Part shown: positions 22,544-32,192 of the stretch, piece by piece
Layout: each line of letters opens with the position of its first letter
How positions within the stretch are numbered: position 1 is the stretch's first letter
Assembly (NCBI GenBank): GCA_937950605.1
Contig: CALFDA010000004.1
Location: 1 to 41,024 of the forward strand
Length of the DNA: 41,024 bases
DNA from: an uncultured PS1 clade bacterium
Lineage (GTDB): Bacteria > Pseudomonadota > Gammaproteobacteria > PS1 > Pseudothioglobaceae
Direction of reading: 5' to 3'
Made by a program: the position numbers and the translations under genes
The notes under the pieces: model-generated
What the model saw: only the letters and a program-made list of their open reading frames with translations
What the model was told of the DNA's origin: nothing
Database searches by the model: none

Positions 22544-24052
22544 TTAATATTTTGCGCACTTGAGAAAATATTGATAAGCCTTGTTGTTAGTTTCGTTTTG
22601 ATAAAAATAACCCAATTCATCAAAACTACGCTCAATGCTAGGTGCATCGCTAACTTGTAGCCCAATCAATACACGTCCAAAATCAGCACCATGATTACGA
22701 TAATGAAATAGGGAAATATTCCAATCAACACCGATTTTTTTCAAAAAATCTAATAAAGCACCGGGACGCTCGGGAAATTCAAAACGATATAGCCTTTCAT
22801 TTTTAACATCAGCACGCCCACCTACCATATAACGAATATGTGTTTTAGCAATGGAATTATCACTCATATCTAAAATATCAAATGATTTTGAGAGTCTGTC
22901 GATTAATGCCTGTTTTTCATCAAGCCCCCCATTAAGTGCTACTCCTACAAAAATATGCGCTTGAGCAGATGGCGTGTAACGGTAATTAAATTCAGTAATT
23001 GCAAGATTGTTCAATAATTCACAAAACTGTAAAAAACTACCGGGTTTCTCAGGGATAGTGACAGCGATGATAGCCTCATTATGTTCACCTAAATCAGCAC
23101 GTTCAGCAATATAGCGCAAGCGGTCAAAATTTACATTTGCCCCAGAAACAATGGCAACTAAGTTCTCATTTTCTGTGGGATTTTTCTCAATATATTTTTT
23201 GAGTCCTGCCGTGGCTAAGGCTCCAGCGGGCTCAGCAATAGAGCGCACATCTTCGTAAATGTCCTTAATAGCGGCGCAAATTTCATCATTACTAACCAAA
23301 ACTACTTCATCAACCACTGTTTTAGCGATTGGATAAGCAACCTTACCAATTTGCTTAACAGCCACGCCATCGGCAAAGCGCCCTACTTCTGGAAGTTTGA
23401 TTCTCTTAGCATTTTTAAGCGCTAAATATAGGGTTGGCGAATCTTTGGGTTCAACTCCAATAACTTGAATATTAGGCGCATAATGCTTAATGTAAGTTGC
23501 CATACCCGCAATTAATCCGCCACCGCCAACAGGGATAAAAACTTTATCTATATTTGGATTTTGCGCTAAAAGCTCTTTAGCAATGGTTGCCTGACCCGCT
23601 ATAACTTCAATATCATCATAAGGATGAATAAAAATTAAATCCTGTTGTTTTTCTAATTGTTGCGCATAGGTGAAAGCATCATCATACATATCACCATGCA
23701 AAACCACCGTGCCGCCAAGTTGTTTAACCGCATTAACTTTAATTTTAGGAGTGGAAAGTGGCATAACAATTAGCGAATCAATGCCAAGTCTACTAGCAGA
23801 CAACACAACACCTTGTGCATGATTGCCTGCGCTCGATGCTAAAATGCCTTTGCGTGCTTGCTCCAAAGTAAGCCCAGATATTTTTTGATAAGCGCCTCTG
23901 AGTTTAAAAGAGTGTGTTATTTGTTCATCTTCACGCTTTAAATAAATCGTATTTTTGCTACGCATACTTAGTTGATGCGCAATATTCAATGGGGTCTTAA
24001 TTGCAACATCATAAACCCGTGTGCTGTTTGCTAAATCAACAATTTTTTGCAT
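22544..24052 (-). CDS. ilvA: Threonine ammonia-lyase, biosynthetic
   Basis: KREDEQITHSFKLRGAYQKI, SAGNHAQGV, PVGGGGLIAGMATY and two ACT-like C-terminal domains. Start refined to MQKIVDLANSTRVYD. Confidence 0.96.
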   Translation of the reverse strand: MQKIVDLANSTRVYDVAIKTPLNIAHQLSMRSKNTIYLKREDEQITHSFKLRGAYQKISGLTLEQARKGILASSAGNHAQGVVLSASRLGIDSLIVMPLSTPKIKVNAVKQLGGTVVLHGDMYDDAFTYAQQLEKQQDLIFIHPYDDIEVIAGQATIAKELLAQNPNIDKVFIPVGGGGLIAGMATYIKHYAPNIQVIGVEPKDSPTLYLALKNAKRIKLPEVGRFADGVAVKQIGKVAYPIAKTVVDEVVLVSNDEICAAIKDIYEDVRSIAEPAGALATAGLKKYIEKNPTENENLVAIVSGANVNFDRLRYIAERADLGEHNEAIIAVTIPEKPGSFLQFCELLNNLAITEFNYRYTPSAQAHIFVGVALNGGLDEKQALIDRLSKSFDILDMSDNSIAKTHIRYMVGGRADVKNERLYRFEFPERPGALLDFLKKIGVDWNISLFHYRNHGADFGRVLIGLQVSDAPSIERSFDELGYFYQNETNNKAYQYFLKCAKY

Positions 24053-24797
24053 GTAATTCTCGTAGATAATCAACACTCACATAATTGTGTTTAGTTTGCT
24101 CACCCTTTAATACGGTGAAATGTTTATTAGGTTCGCCTAAATGATCAAGCACCGCCATTGCATCGTCAAACTGGTGTGTCTTGGTGTATTCATTCACTGT
24201 AATTAGTGTTTTTAACTTCGCATCGGTTGCGGCAATAATGCCATTATATGAATCTTCAAAGGCAATCGCATGATTAGGATTAAGATTCATTTGCCCTAAT
24301 ACATAGTGATAAATATCTGCTGCAGGCTTAAGATTCGCCACCACATCGCCTGCACCAATCACCTCAAACCAATCTAGCGCATCAACGCCAAGCGCATTGC
24401 TGATGAGCGAGCTAACATTAGCGGGTGTAGTGGTAGTAGCAATTGCCAATCTTAAACCTGCTAATCGCGCCTCATTAAGCAAGCGTGTCACGCCTGTTCT
24501 AAGAGGTATTGCGCCAGTGTTGATAAGATGTACATAAATTTTAGTTTTTAAGGCGTGTATTTTTTTAGCAAGTGCATCAACATCATCACATTCAAAGTCA
24601 GGACGATAGGTTTTTAAATAATGTTTAATGCGTAATTGTCCGCCAGTTACATCTAGCAATTTATGATACATTTCACTAGTCCAAAACCAATCTAACCCTA
24701 ATTCTTTAAATGCTTCGTTAAAAGCTACCAAATGTGCATCACGCTCGGTATTTGCTAGTGTTCCATCTACGTCAAAAATAAGTGCCTCTAATGCCAT
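24036..24797 (-). CDS. HAD-superfamily phosphatase, CbbY-like
   Basis: LIFDVDGTLANTERDAHLVAFNEAF; AIATTTT; AFEDSYNGIIAATDAKL. Overlaps the ilvA start. Confidence 0.88.
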   Translation of the reverse strand: MALEALIFDVDGTLANTERDAHLVAFNEAFKELGLDWFWTSEMYHKLLDVTGGQLRIKHYLKTYRPDFECDDVDALAKKIHALKTKIYVHLINTGAIPLRTGVTRLLNEARLAGLRLAIATTTTPANVSSLISNALGVDALDWFEVIGAGDVVANLKPAADIYHYVLGQMNLNPNHAIAFEDSYNGIIAATDAKLKTLITVNEYTKTHQFDDAMAVLDHLGEPNKHFTVLKGEQTKHNYVSVDYLRELHAKNC

Positions 24798-24849
24798 AGT
24801 TTTTATTATAATAGGTGAAATGTGCGCTATTTTAGATTAACAAACCATT

Positions 24850-25266
24850 ATGTCGGAGCCTAATTTTCAAGATATTCCTGATTATAAACCCAAAAAAGGT
24901 GAAAAATTTATGTCTAAAAGGCAAATTAAGCACTTTAAAGAAAAGTTAAGTGCTTGGAGAAATCAATTAGTTAGCGACGCTGAAAATACTATTACACACA
25001 TCCAAGAAGATTCTTCAAAGGTGGCAGATGATAACGATAGAGCTACTCTTGAAGAAGAGTTCACACTTGAATTAAGAGCTCGTGATCGTGAAAGGAAATT
25101 AATTGTAAAGATTGAAAAATCCCTACATACCATTGAGATGGGGGATTACGGTTATTGCAAGACTTGTGGCGCAAAAATTTCCTTGAAAAGACTAGAAGCA
25201 CGCCCGACTGCAGATGAGTGCATTGATTGCAAGACCATCGCAGAACGCAAAGAGGGTAGTTTTTAA
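24850..25266 (+). CDS. dksA: RNA polymerase-binding transcription factor DksA
   Basis: DDNDRATLEEEFTLELRARDRERKLIVKIEKSLHTIEMGDYGYCKTCG...CIDCK. Confidence 0.95.
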   Translation: MSEPNFQDIPDYKPKKGEKFMSKRQIKHFKEKLSAWRNQLVSDAENTITHIQEDSSKVADDNDRATLEEEFTLELRARDRERKLIVKIEKSLHTIEMGDYGYCKTCGAKISLKRLEARPTADECIDCKTIAERKEGSF

Positions 25267-25524
25267 AACAAATTTAGCAAAACCCCAGCCCATCAATCAG
25301 ATACAATCCTTTGTTATGCCAGTATATAGTTGTAAGTTTGCTAATTGCTATTTAAACAGAAAAATCCAAAAGTGAAAAAATTTGGGCAATTTTCAGTAAA
25401 AAATTGATTAGATTGGGAATTGAACGAATTTTTACATAATTTACAACGTAATTGGTTTGTGAGTTGTTTATACGCCTTGATTGATTGCTTTAATGGCTTT
25501 ATATAAAGCACTGTTTAATTGAGG

Positions 25525-26763
25525 TTACAACCATTTAACAGAGTCCTTAATCGCATCTGTAAGTGTTGATATAGCAACATCATCGATGATAAATGGTGGC
25601 ATTGTGTAAAGCAATTTGCCATATGGTCTAAGCCAAACACCATTTGCAATCAGCCGATTTTGGATTTTTTCCATATCAATTATATCCACCATCTCTACCA
25701 CGCCAATTGCACCCAAGACCCTCACATCAGCAACCTTTTTATTAGTTTTAAGTGGTAATAATTGTTGATATAGGTGTTTTTCTATGCGGGTAATATTATC
25801 TTGCCAAGGTGAATTTAGCAATAAATTGATACTAGCATTTGCCACCGCACAGGCGAGTGGATTCGCCATAAAAGTTGGACCATGCATAAGTGTGCCGACA
25901 TTATTTGCAATTTCATCGCTAGTGAGTGTTACTCCAAGACTCAAATAACCACCTGTAAGTGCTTTGCCTAAACATAGGATATCGGGTTTAACATTAACAT
26001 ATTCAAGCGCAAATAATTTGCCCGTTCTGCCGAATCCTGTGGCGATTTCATCTAAAATAAACAAAACCTCATGTTGTTCGCAAAGTTTTTTTGCTTCTAC
26101 TAAATATTGAGGATCGTAAAACCGCATGCCACCTGCACCTTGTACCACAGGTTCCAAAATCATCGTAGCAATGCTACTTGCATTTTGTTTGAGTGTTGTC
26201 TTTAGGTCTTTGAGTGCCACATGCCAATCCACCATAGACGGGCTTTTGACAAAAAAATGTTGTGCTAACATACCTTTAAATAGATGATGCATACCATTAT
26301 CAGGGTCACACACACTCATCGCCCCAAAAGTATCTCCGTGATAACCGCCACGAATGGTAACAAATTTTTGTTTGTCATTTTTGCCTCTATTTTGCCAATA
26401 TTGCAATGCCATTTTCAACGCAGATTCAACCGCAACCGAGCCTGAATCAGTAAAAAAAACTTTACTCAAATTATTAGGGGTAATTGCAACCAAGGTTTTT
26501 GCTAAGTCGATTGCACTTTGGTGGGTCAAACCCCCAAACATTACATGCGACATTTTTGCTAATTGCTCGCTAATAGCCTTATTAAGTGTGGGATGGTTAT
26601 AGCCATGAATTACACTCCACCAAGAACTCATGCCATCAATCACACATTCGCCATTATCCAAATTTAGGTAGACACCATTAGCGGAACGCACTTTATGTGC
26701 AGCTATTGGATTGGGTATCTTGGCATAAGGATGCCACAAGTGCTGAGTGTCAAAACTATCCAT
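25525..26763 (-). CDS. bioA: Adenosylmethionine-8-amino-7-oxononanoate aminotransferase
   Basis: HLWHPYAKI, DGMSSWWSVIHGYNHP, LSKVFFTDSGSVAVESALKMALQYW, GKALTGGYLSLGVTLTS. Confidence 0.97.
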   Translation of the reverse strand: MDSFDTQHLWHPYAKIPNPIAAHKVRSANGVYLNLDNGECVIDGMSSWWSVIHGYNHPTLNKAISEQLAKMSHVMFGGLTHQSAIDLAKTLVAITPNNLSKVFFTDSGSVAVESALKMALQYWQNRGKNDKQKFVTIRGGYHGDTFGAMSVCDPDNGMHHLFKGMLAQHFFVKSPSMVDWHVALKDLKTTLKQNASSIATMILEPVVQGAGGMRFYDPQYLVEAKKLCEQHEVLFILDEIATGFGRTGKLFALEYVNVKPDILCLGKALTGGYLSLGVTLTSDEIANNVGTLMHGPTFMANPLACAVANASINLLLNSPWQDNITRIEKHLYQQLLPLKTNKKVADVRVLGAIGVVEMVDIIDMEKIQNRLIANGVWLRPYGKLLYTMPPFIIDDVAISTLTDAIKDSVKWL

Positions 26764-26985
26764 ATTGTCATATAACTTTGTAAAATAACCAAAATCGCAT
26801 GATAATCGTTATAACGTGAAAAATCCAAGTAAACACATGCCGAAACGAATCATTGATTGTTGTTGGCTTGAATTCATAATAACAATTCATCAAAACACTC
26901 AACTTTATCAGATGCTTTTGCAACAAGCTTGTGTTAAAGGATTCAACCATTGTATAGATGGCAAAACAATAGCAAAGTTAGTATA

Positions 26986-27009
26986 AAATGCAAATGCAAA
27001 TGCAAATGC
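26986..27009. repeat. Hexanucleotide microsatellite (AAATGC)x4
   Basis: Four perfect copies followed by AA. Confidence 0.95.
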
Positions 27010-27123
27010 AATAGGCAATAGCGAGTTTTTAGACAATGTTAAAACCATGCGCGCACAGCACTTTTCATAATACATCTAAAGAGCATTTACAAAGATATAC
27101 ACAAGAATTTTGTTTTAGAAAAA

Positions 27124-27138
27124 ATGACAATATGTCAT
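27124..27138. promoter_or_regulatory. Candidate operator upstream of the R-M genes: ATGACA-ATA-TGTCAT
   Basis: 6-bp perfect inverted repeat with 3-nt spacer, 36 bp before the called GTG start and 66 bp before the internal ATG of the methyltransferase. Confidence 0.4.
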
Positions 27139-27174
27139 ACAATTTTGTTGTAAATATTTGTTTGCAGGCAACAG

Positions 27175-28179
27175 GTGTATCAAATATATAATAAACTCAA
27201 TACTATGAAACAAATAATCAAGCCAATTAACAAGCCTTTCAGTGATATAGTCGGCGATGTGGTTAGGCACAATCCCAGCATTAATGAGTTAGATGTATCA
27301 AGAATATATACCGATAAAGATATATCTGTATACAACGATGATTGTATGAAAGCATTTAAGTATTTGCCTGATAATAGTGTGGATTTTATAGCCACAGACC
27401 CGCCATATTTTATAGACGGTATGGGCGATGATTGGAATGATAAAGCATTAAATAAGAAAAAAACAAAAGCGGGTGCTGTAGGTGGATTGCCAATAGGCAT
27501 GAAATTTGACCCTATGCAAGGCAAAAGACTATATAAATTTTTTTATAAAGTGTCTCAAGAGTTCATGAGGATATTAAAACCAGGAGGATTTATGGTTTCA
27601 TTTTCGCAAGGTAGGCTATTTCATAGACTAGCATTAGCTTGTGAAGATGCTGGATTCGAAATTAGAGATATGCTGATATGGGAGCACAGCGGAGGACAGG
27701 GTAAGGCTTTTACGCACAATCATTTTGTTCAAAAAATGGGTATATCATATGTAGAAAAGCAAAAGATAATTGATAAATTAAGAAATAGAAAAACACCACA
27801 ATTAAGACCAAAGTTTGAGCCAATAGTATTGGCACAAAAACCAAAAGATGGAACTTTTGTGAACAACTGGTTAAAGTGGAGGACTGGGCTTGTTAATATT
27901 GATTTTGACGAAGGACAGCAAACCACAATATTTAGATATAACAAGCCAAAAAAAGCAAAGAATATCAGCCATATGACAGTAAAGCCTGTTCCCCTATTAG
28001 AGCGACTTATAGAGATATTTACGGTAGAGGGGCAAACGGTGTTAGACCCGTTTCTAGGTAGTGGAACGACTGGAGTAGCAACTATAAAACAGCACAGAAA
28101 ATTCATAGGTTTTGAAATTGAGAAAAAATATTTTCAAATCTCTGTCGATAGATTAAAAAGTTATGAAGAAAATATCTAA
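27175..28179 (+). CDS. Type II-like DNA methyltransferase (DPPY amino-MTase)
   Basis: DFIATDPPYFIDGMGDDW precedes DPFLGSGTTGVATIKQHRKFIGFEIE, an order consistent with beta-class m6A/m4C MTases. Called start is GTG; an ATG at 27205 (MKQIIKP) is an alternative. Confidence 0.93.
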   Translation: MYQIYNKLNTMKQIIKPINKPFSDIVGDVVRHNPSINELDVSRIYTDKDISVYNDDCMKAFKYLPDNSVDFIATDPPYFIDGMGDDWNDKALNKKKTKAGAVGGLPIGMKFDPMQGKRLYKFFYKVSQEFMRILKPGGFMVSFSQGRLFHRLALACEDAGFEIRDMLIWEHSGGQGKAFTHNHFVQKMGISYVEKQKIIDKLRNRKTPQLRPKFEPIVLAQKPKDGTFVNNWLKWRTGLVNIDFDEGQQTTIFRYNKPKKAKNISHMTVKPVPLLERLIEIFTVEGQTVLDPFLGSGTTGVATIKQHRKFIGFEIEKKYFQISVDRLKSYEENI

Positions 28180-28885
28180 ACAAGGCAATCATACGCATAT
28201 ATCTAATAATGAAATTAATAGCATATACGCTAAATTGAAAAATGAGCATGCAACATATCTAGCACAATATGGCGTTAGGCTACCAAAAAAATACAGTATG
28301 AAGGCGCTATGGCTTGTTTATTTGAGGAAGTGCAGGGGTAAGTTAGTGCATAAAGACACAATTTCAGAGTTCGTGCAGTCAAAAAAACCAAAATCAGGCA
28401 AAGACCAACAAGTAAGACACTTGGCTAGTGATGGTTGGTATGTATTAAATAAAGGCGATAAAATTCCTAATCAAGATAAGAAGATAGAAAGTGGCTATCA
28501 TGTGTTACTAACAGTAGAAAACCCAAAGCCTAATTTCCTACATAAAGCATTAAAAAGAGCAGGTAGAGTATCAGCGCAAAACTTTGAACAATTAAAGGTC
28601 ACATATGATTTTAGATGTGCAACTTGTGGCTCAATAGAAAATAAACCACACATACTAGAGCCTACACTAATAACAACGCTACAACAAGGACATATGAACC
28701 CACACGATAAATTAACACTTAAAAACACTATACCGCAATGCCAATTATGTAATCAAACATATCAAGATGACTATGTATTTAATGATAAAGGCAGGGTGAT
28801 AGCAGTGGCATCTACAACACCAATAATCAAAGCCCATGATAGTGTAAAGCAAGCCATAAAAGATATGTTAAATAATGAAAGTTAG
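28163..28885 (+). CDS. HNH-type restriction endonuclease, putative partner of the upstream methyltransferase
   Basis: CATCGS...LQQGHMNPHDKLTLKNTIPQCQLCNQTYQDDY: HNH-like core with two CxxC pairs. Start overlaps the MTase end by 17 bp. Confidence 0.8.
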   Translation: MKKISKQGNHTHISNNEINSIYAKLKNEHATYLAQYGVRLPKKYSMKALWLVYLRKCRGKLVHKDTISEFVQSKKPKSGKDQQVRHLASDGWYVLNKGDKIPNQDKKIESGYHVLLTVENPKPNFLHKALKRAGRVSAQNFEQLKVTYDFRCATCGSIENKPHILEPTLITTLQQGHMNPHDKLTLKNTIPQCQLCNQTYQDDYVFNDKGRVIAVASTTPIIKAHDSVKQAIKDMLNNES

Positions 28886-28945
28886 AGCATGTAGTATATA
28901 GTTCCTGTTCCAACAAAAAAGTTGCACTTATAATTTACAGCTAAG

Positions 28946-29926
28946 ATGCTAAAAGCAATAAATTTAGATTCTCGCAATACGCTTAATTATTTGCTATTAC
29001 CAATTGCAGCAATTTTTTATTTATTATCATTGACTAGAAAAATATTGTATCGCCTTGGTGTATTTTCTACACGTTATTTTGATATACCTGTGATAGTGGT
29101 AGGTAATATTACTGTTGGTGGTAGTGGCAAAACCCCTATTGTGATTGCTTTGGTTAAGCATTTTCAACAGCAAGGTAAAAAAGTGGGTGTGGTCTCGCGT
29201 GGCTATGGCAGAAAATCAAAACGCTCAAGCAAAATTCAGGGTTTAGCATCCCAATTAGTGCACGAGGAGTCAAATGTTTTCGAGGTTGGCGATGAGCCAA
29301 TGTTAATTTATCAACACACAAAAGCCTTAGTGATGGTTGACAAAAAACGCACACAAGCAATACATCAGCTTATTAGCCAGCATCAAATAGATATTATCAT
29401 TAGCGATGATGGTTTGCAACATTATGCAATGGGGCGAGCAGTTGAAATTGCAGTACTAGATGGCAAGCGTCGTTTCGGTAATGGCTGGTTTTTGCCTGCT
29501 GGTCCACTGCGAGAATCAATTACAAGATTAAAAAGCGTGGATTTTATTGTTAATAATGGCGCACAGCATACAGGCGAATATAACTCGAAATTAATACCCA
29601 AATCATTTATTAATTTATCCACAGGCGTTGTTCAACCACTGGATTTTTTCAAAAAAAAACTCTGCCATGCTGTAGCAGGCATTGGATATCCGCAGCGTTT
29701 TTTTGACACACTATCTGAGTTAGGTGTTGTGCTTGAAACTCATGCATTTGCAGACCATTATAATTTCACCAAAAAAGATTTTAGTTTTGCTCAAGATTAT
29801 CCAATTATTATGACAGCAAAGGATTGTGTAAAATGCGGGCAGTTTGCAACAAAGCAAATGTGGTATTTGCATGTTGAAGTTGAATTAAGTGATGGTTTTT
29901 TAGAAAAATTAGAGGCTAAATTATGA
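28946..29926 (+). CDS. lpxK: Tetraacyldisaccharide 4'-kinase
   Basis: [68 protein letters not shown]. Confidence 0.96.
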   Translation: MLKAINLDSRNTLNYLLLPIAAIFYLLSLTRKILYRLGVFSTRYFDIPVIVVGNITVGGSGKTPIVIALVKHFQQQGKKVGVVSRGYGRKSKRSSKIQGLASQLVHEESNVFEVGDEPMLIYQHTKALVMVDKKRTQAIHQLISQHQIDIIISDDGLQHYAMGRAVEIAVLDGKRRFGNGWFLPAGPLRESITRLKSVDFIVNNGAQHTGEYNSKLIPKSFINLSTGVVQPLDFFKKKLCHAVAGIGYPQRFFDTLSELGVVLETHAFADHYNFTKKDFSFAQDYPIIMTAKDCVKCGQFATKQMWYLHVEVELSDGFLEKLEAKL

Positions 29927-30084
29927 TTGACGAATCCTTATTAAAATTATTAGTTTGTCCACAAAGTAAGGCACCACTTAAGCAACTAGGTGATGAGTTA
30001 GTTTGTGAAGAAAGCGGATTAGCCTACCCGATTGTTGATGATATTCCTGTCTTGTTAGTTGAAGAGGCAAGAAAAATAAAATAA
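29923..30084 (+). CDS. Trm112/YcaR-family small protein (53 aa; absent from the supplied ORF track)
   Basis: [57 protein letters not shown] overlap with lpxK and TAATG overlap with kdsB. Confidence 0.92.
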   Translation: MIDESLLKLLVCPQSKAPLKQLGDELVCEESGLAYPIVDDIPVLLVEEARKIK

Positions 30085-30824
30085 TGAATTTTAGTGTTAT
30101 TATCCCCGCACGTTACCAATCAAAACGTTTAAACGCTAAATTGCTTCAAGATATTCATGGCAGACCCCTGATTTGGCATACCCATGAAAATGCCAAAAAA
30201 AGTGGCGCGTCTAGTGTAATTATCGCTACAGATGACCCCCGTATCGAGCAAATTGCAAATGATTTTGGCGCAAATACTTGCATGACTAGCAAAAAACATA
30301 CATCAGGCACTCAACGTATCGCAAAGGTGTTGGAAACACTCAAAGTTGATGATAAACAAATTGTTGTCAATGTGCAGGGCGATGAGCCGATGTTAAGTGC
30401 AAAAGTGATTAAACAAGTGGCACAAAATTTAGCCGATTCTAAAATGCAAATGGCAACACTGTGTGAACATATTGTTGACAAAGCACAATATTTAGACCCA
30501 AATTGTGTGAAAGTAGTATTTGATAAATTTGGCAAAGCCTTGTATTTTTCGCGCTCACCAATCCCCGCTTTTCGCGATGAGGTAGATTTTGATATAACAT
30601 TGTGTTTTAAACATGTTGGCATTTATGCTTATCGTTGCGGTTTTATTAAAAAATATTTGAATATGAACCATTCAAATTATGAGCAAGCAGAAAAATTAGA
30701 GCAGCTAACCGTGCTAAACGAGGGGTTTGAGATACATGTTGCACTTGCTTGTGCGCCAACAGGGTTTGGGGTTGATACACAAGACGATTTAGACAAAGTG
30801 CGTAACGCATTAAAAAAAACTTAG
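30084..30824 (+). CDS. kdsB: 3-deoxy-manno-octulosonate cytidylyltransferase
   Basis: FSVIIPARYQSKRLNAKLLQDIHGRPLIWHTHENA; VVNVQGDEPML; YFSRSPIPAFRD. Confidence 0.97.
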   Translation: MNFSVIIPARYQSKRLNAKLLQDIHGRPLIWHTHENAKKSGASSVIIATDDPRIEQIANDFGANTCMTSKKHTSGTQRIAKVLETLKVDDKQIVVNVQGDEPMLSAKVIKQVAQNLADSKMQMATLCEHIVDKAQYLDPNCVKVVFDKFGKALYFSRSPIPAFRDEVDFDITLCFKHVGIYAYRCGFIKKYLNMNHSNYEQAEKLEQLTVLNEGFEIHVALACAPTGFGVDTQDDLDKVRNALKKT

Positions 30825-30827
30825 TTA

Positions 30828-31664
30828 ATGAATATTATCAATGGCAAAAAAATTGCACAAGATTTGAAGGCGGATATTGCTAATCGGGTGGCAAAGCTTG
30901 ACAGAAAACCAGGTTTAGCAGTTATTTTGGTGGGTGATGACCCAGCGTCTAGTGTGTATGTACGCAATAAAGACAATGCTTGCAAGGAGGTTGGTTTTTA
31001 TTCAGAAAAAATCAATAAACCTGCTAATATTACTCAAAATGAACTTTTAGCAGAAATTAAACGCTTAAATAATGACGATAAAATTGATGGCATTTTGGTG
31101 CAATTACCACTACCGAAGCACTTAGATACTAATCAAGTGATTGAGACCATCAGCCCTAAAAAAGATGTAGATGGCTTTCACAGTGAGAATATTGGAAAGT
31201 TAATGCAAAACAAGCCACACTTTCGTCCTTGCACTCCTAAGGGGGTGATGACAATATTAGCAACAATAGGTATAAATTTAGTGGGCAAAAACTGTGTGGT
31301 GGTAGGAGCATCAAATATTGTTGGTCGACCAATGGCAATAGAGCTTTTGAATGCTCAAGCTACCGTTACAATTTGCAATAGCAAAACGCAAAACCTAGCA
31401 ACAAAATTACAACAGGCTGATGTTATTGTAGTAGCAATCGGTGTCGCAAAAATGATTCAAGGCACGTGGATTAAAAAAGGTGCGGTTGTAATTGATGTTG
31501 GTATGAACCCACTAGATAACGCTTTGGTTGGCGATGTAGATTTTGATGCTGCTAAAAAAGTAGCCAAATGGATTACTCCAGTACCTGGCGGTGTTGGTCC
31601 AATGACTATTGCCACATTATTAGAAAATACGCTAATGGCTTATCACTTAAGGAAAGAAAAATGA
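30828..31664 (+). CDS. folD: Bifunctional methylenetetrahydrofolate dehydrogenase/cyclohydrolase
   Basis: PGLAVILVGDDPASSVYVRNKDNACKEVGF; DGILVQLPLPKHLD; VVVGASNIVGRPMAIELL; TPVPGGVGPMTIA. Confidence 0.98.
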   Translation: MNIINGKKIAQDLKADIANRVAKLDRKPGLAVILVGDDPASSVYVRNKDNACKEVGFYSEKINKPANITQNELLAEIKRLNNDDKIDGILVQLPLPKHLDTNQVIETISPKKDVDGFHSENIGKLMQNKPHFRPCTPKGVMTILATIGINLVGKNCVVVGASNIVGRPMAIELLNAQATVTICNSKTQNLATKLQQADVIVVAIGVAKMIQGTWIKKGAVVIDVGMNPLDNALVGDVDFDAAKKVAKWITPVPGGVGPMTIATLLENTLMAYHLRKEK

Positions 31665-32035
31665 AACTATTATTAAAAGGGTTTAGAAATGGATTAGGTG
31701 CAATTATTGCTTTTGTTAGTTGGCTCATTCCAGTTAGTAAAATAAAGCGTAGCGAGGACCAACAACAAGCAGTAGACAAACAAACACTCAATATTGAGTT
31801 ATATCAATTTTTTGCTTGCCCATTTTGCATTAAAACTAGAAGAGCAATCAGACGTCTAAATCTTAAAATTGTTACCAGAGATGCGCAAAATAGACAAAGT
31901 ATTTACAGGGCAGAACTACTCGAGGCAACGGGAAAGACGCAAGTACCTTGCTTAAAAATAACAAGTGGCAGTAAAGTAACATGGATGTTAGAGACTAATG
32001 AAATTATTGCCTATTTAGAAAAGCGATTTAACTGA
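31661..32035 (+). CDS. Glutaredoxin-like protein with N-terminal hydrophobic segment
   Basis: IELYQFFACPFCIKTRRAIRRLNL...GKTQVPCLKI...ETNEIIAYLEKRF. Start refined to ATG 31661 (ATGA overlap with folD stop). N-terminus MKLLLKGFRNGLGAIIAFVSWLIP. Confidence 0.9.
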   Translation: MKLLLKGFRNGLGAIIAFVSWLIPVSKIKRSEDQQQAVDKQTLNIELYQFFACPFCIKTRRAIRRLNLKIVTRDAQNRQSIYRAELLEATGKTQVPCLKITSGSKVTWMLETNEIIAYLEKRFN

Positions 32036-32192
32036 TATAACATTTAACAATGTTGCAAGATTAACATTACAGATTTCATCAAATCCAAACACAATAAGTT
32101 CATAGGTTTTAATAAAACATTTTATTTGTAATTTTGTGAATGCATTTTATATAACAGACGCTTTTTAAAAAATTTACACAGGTTTGACGTAC

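Noticed and set aside
26768-26950. 60-aa minus-strand ORF upstream of bioA
   Set aside because: No Shine-Dalgarno or family signal, and overlaps another short ORF on the opposite strand; not supportable as a gene.
27729-28106. 125-aa minus-strand ORF inside the methyltransferase
   Set aside because: Antisense to conserved MTase motifs; no domain signal.
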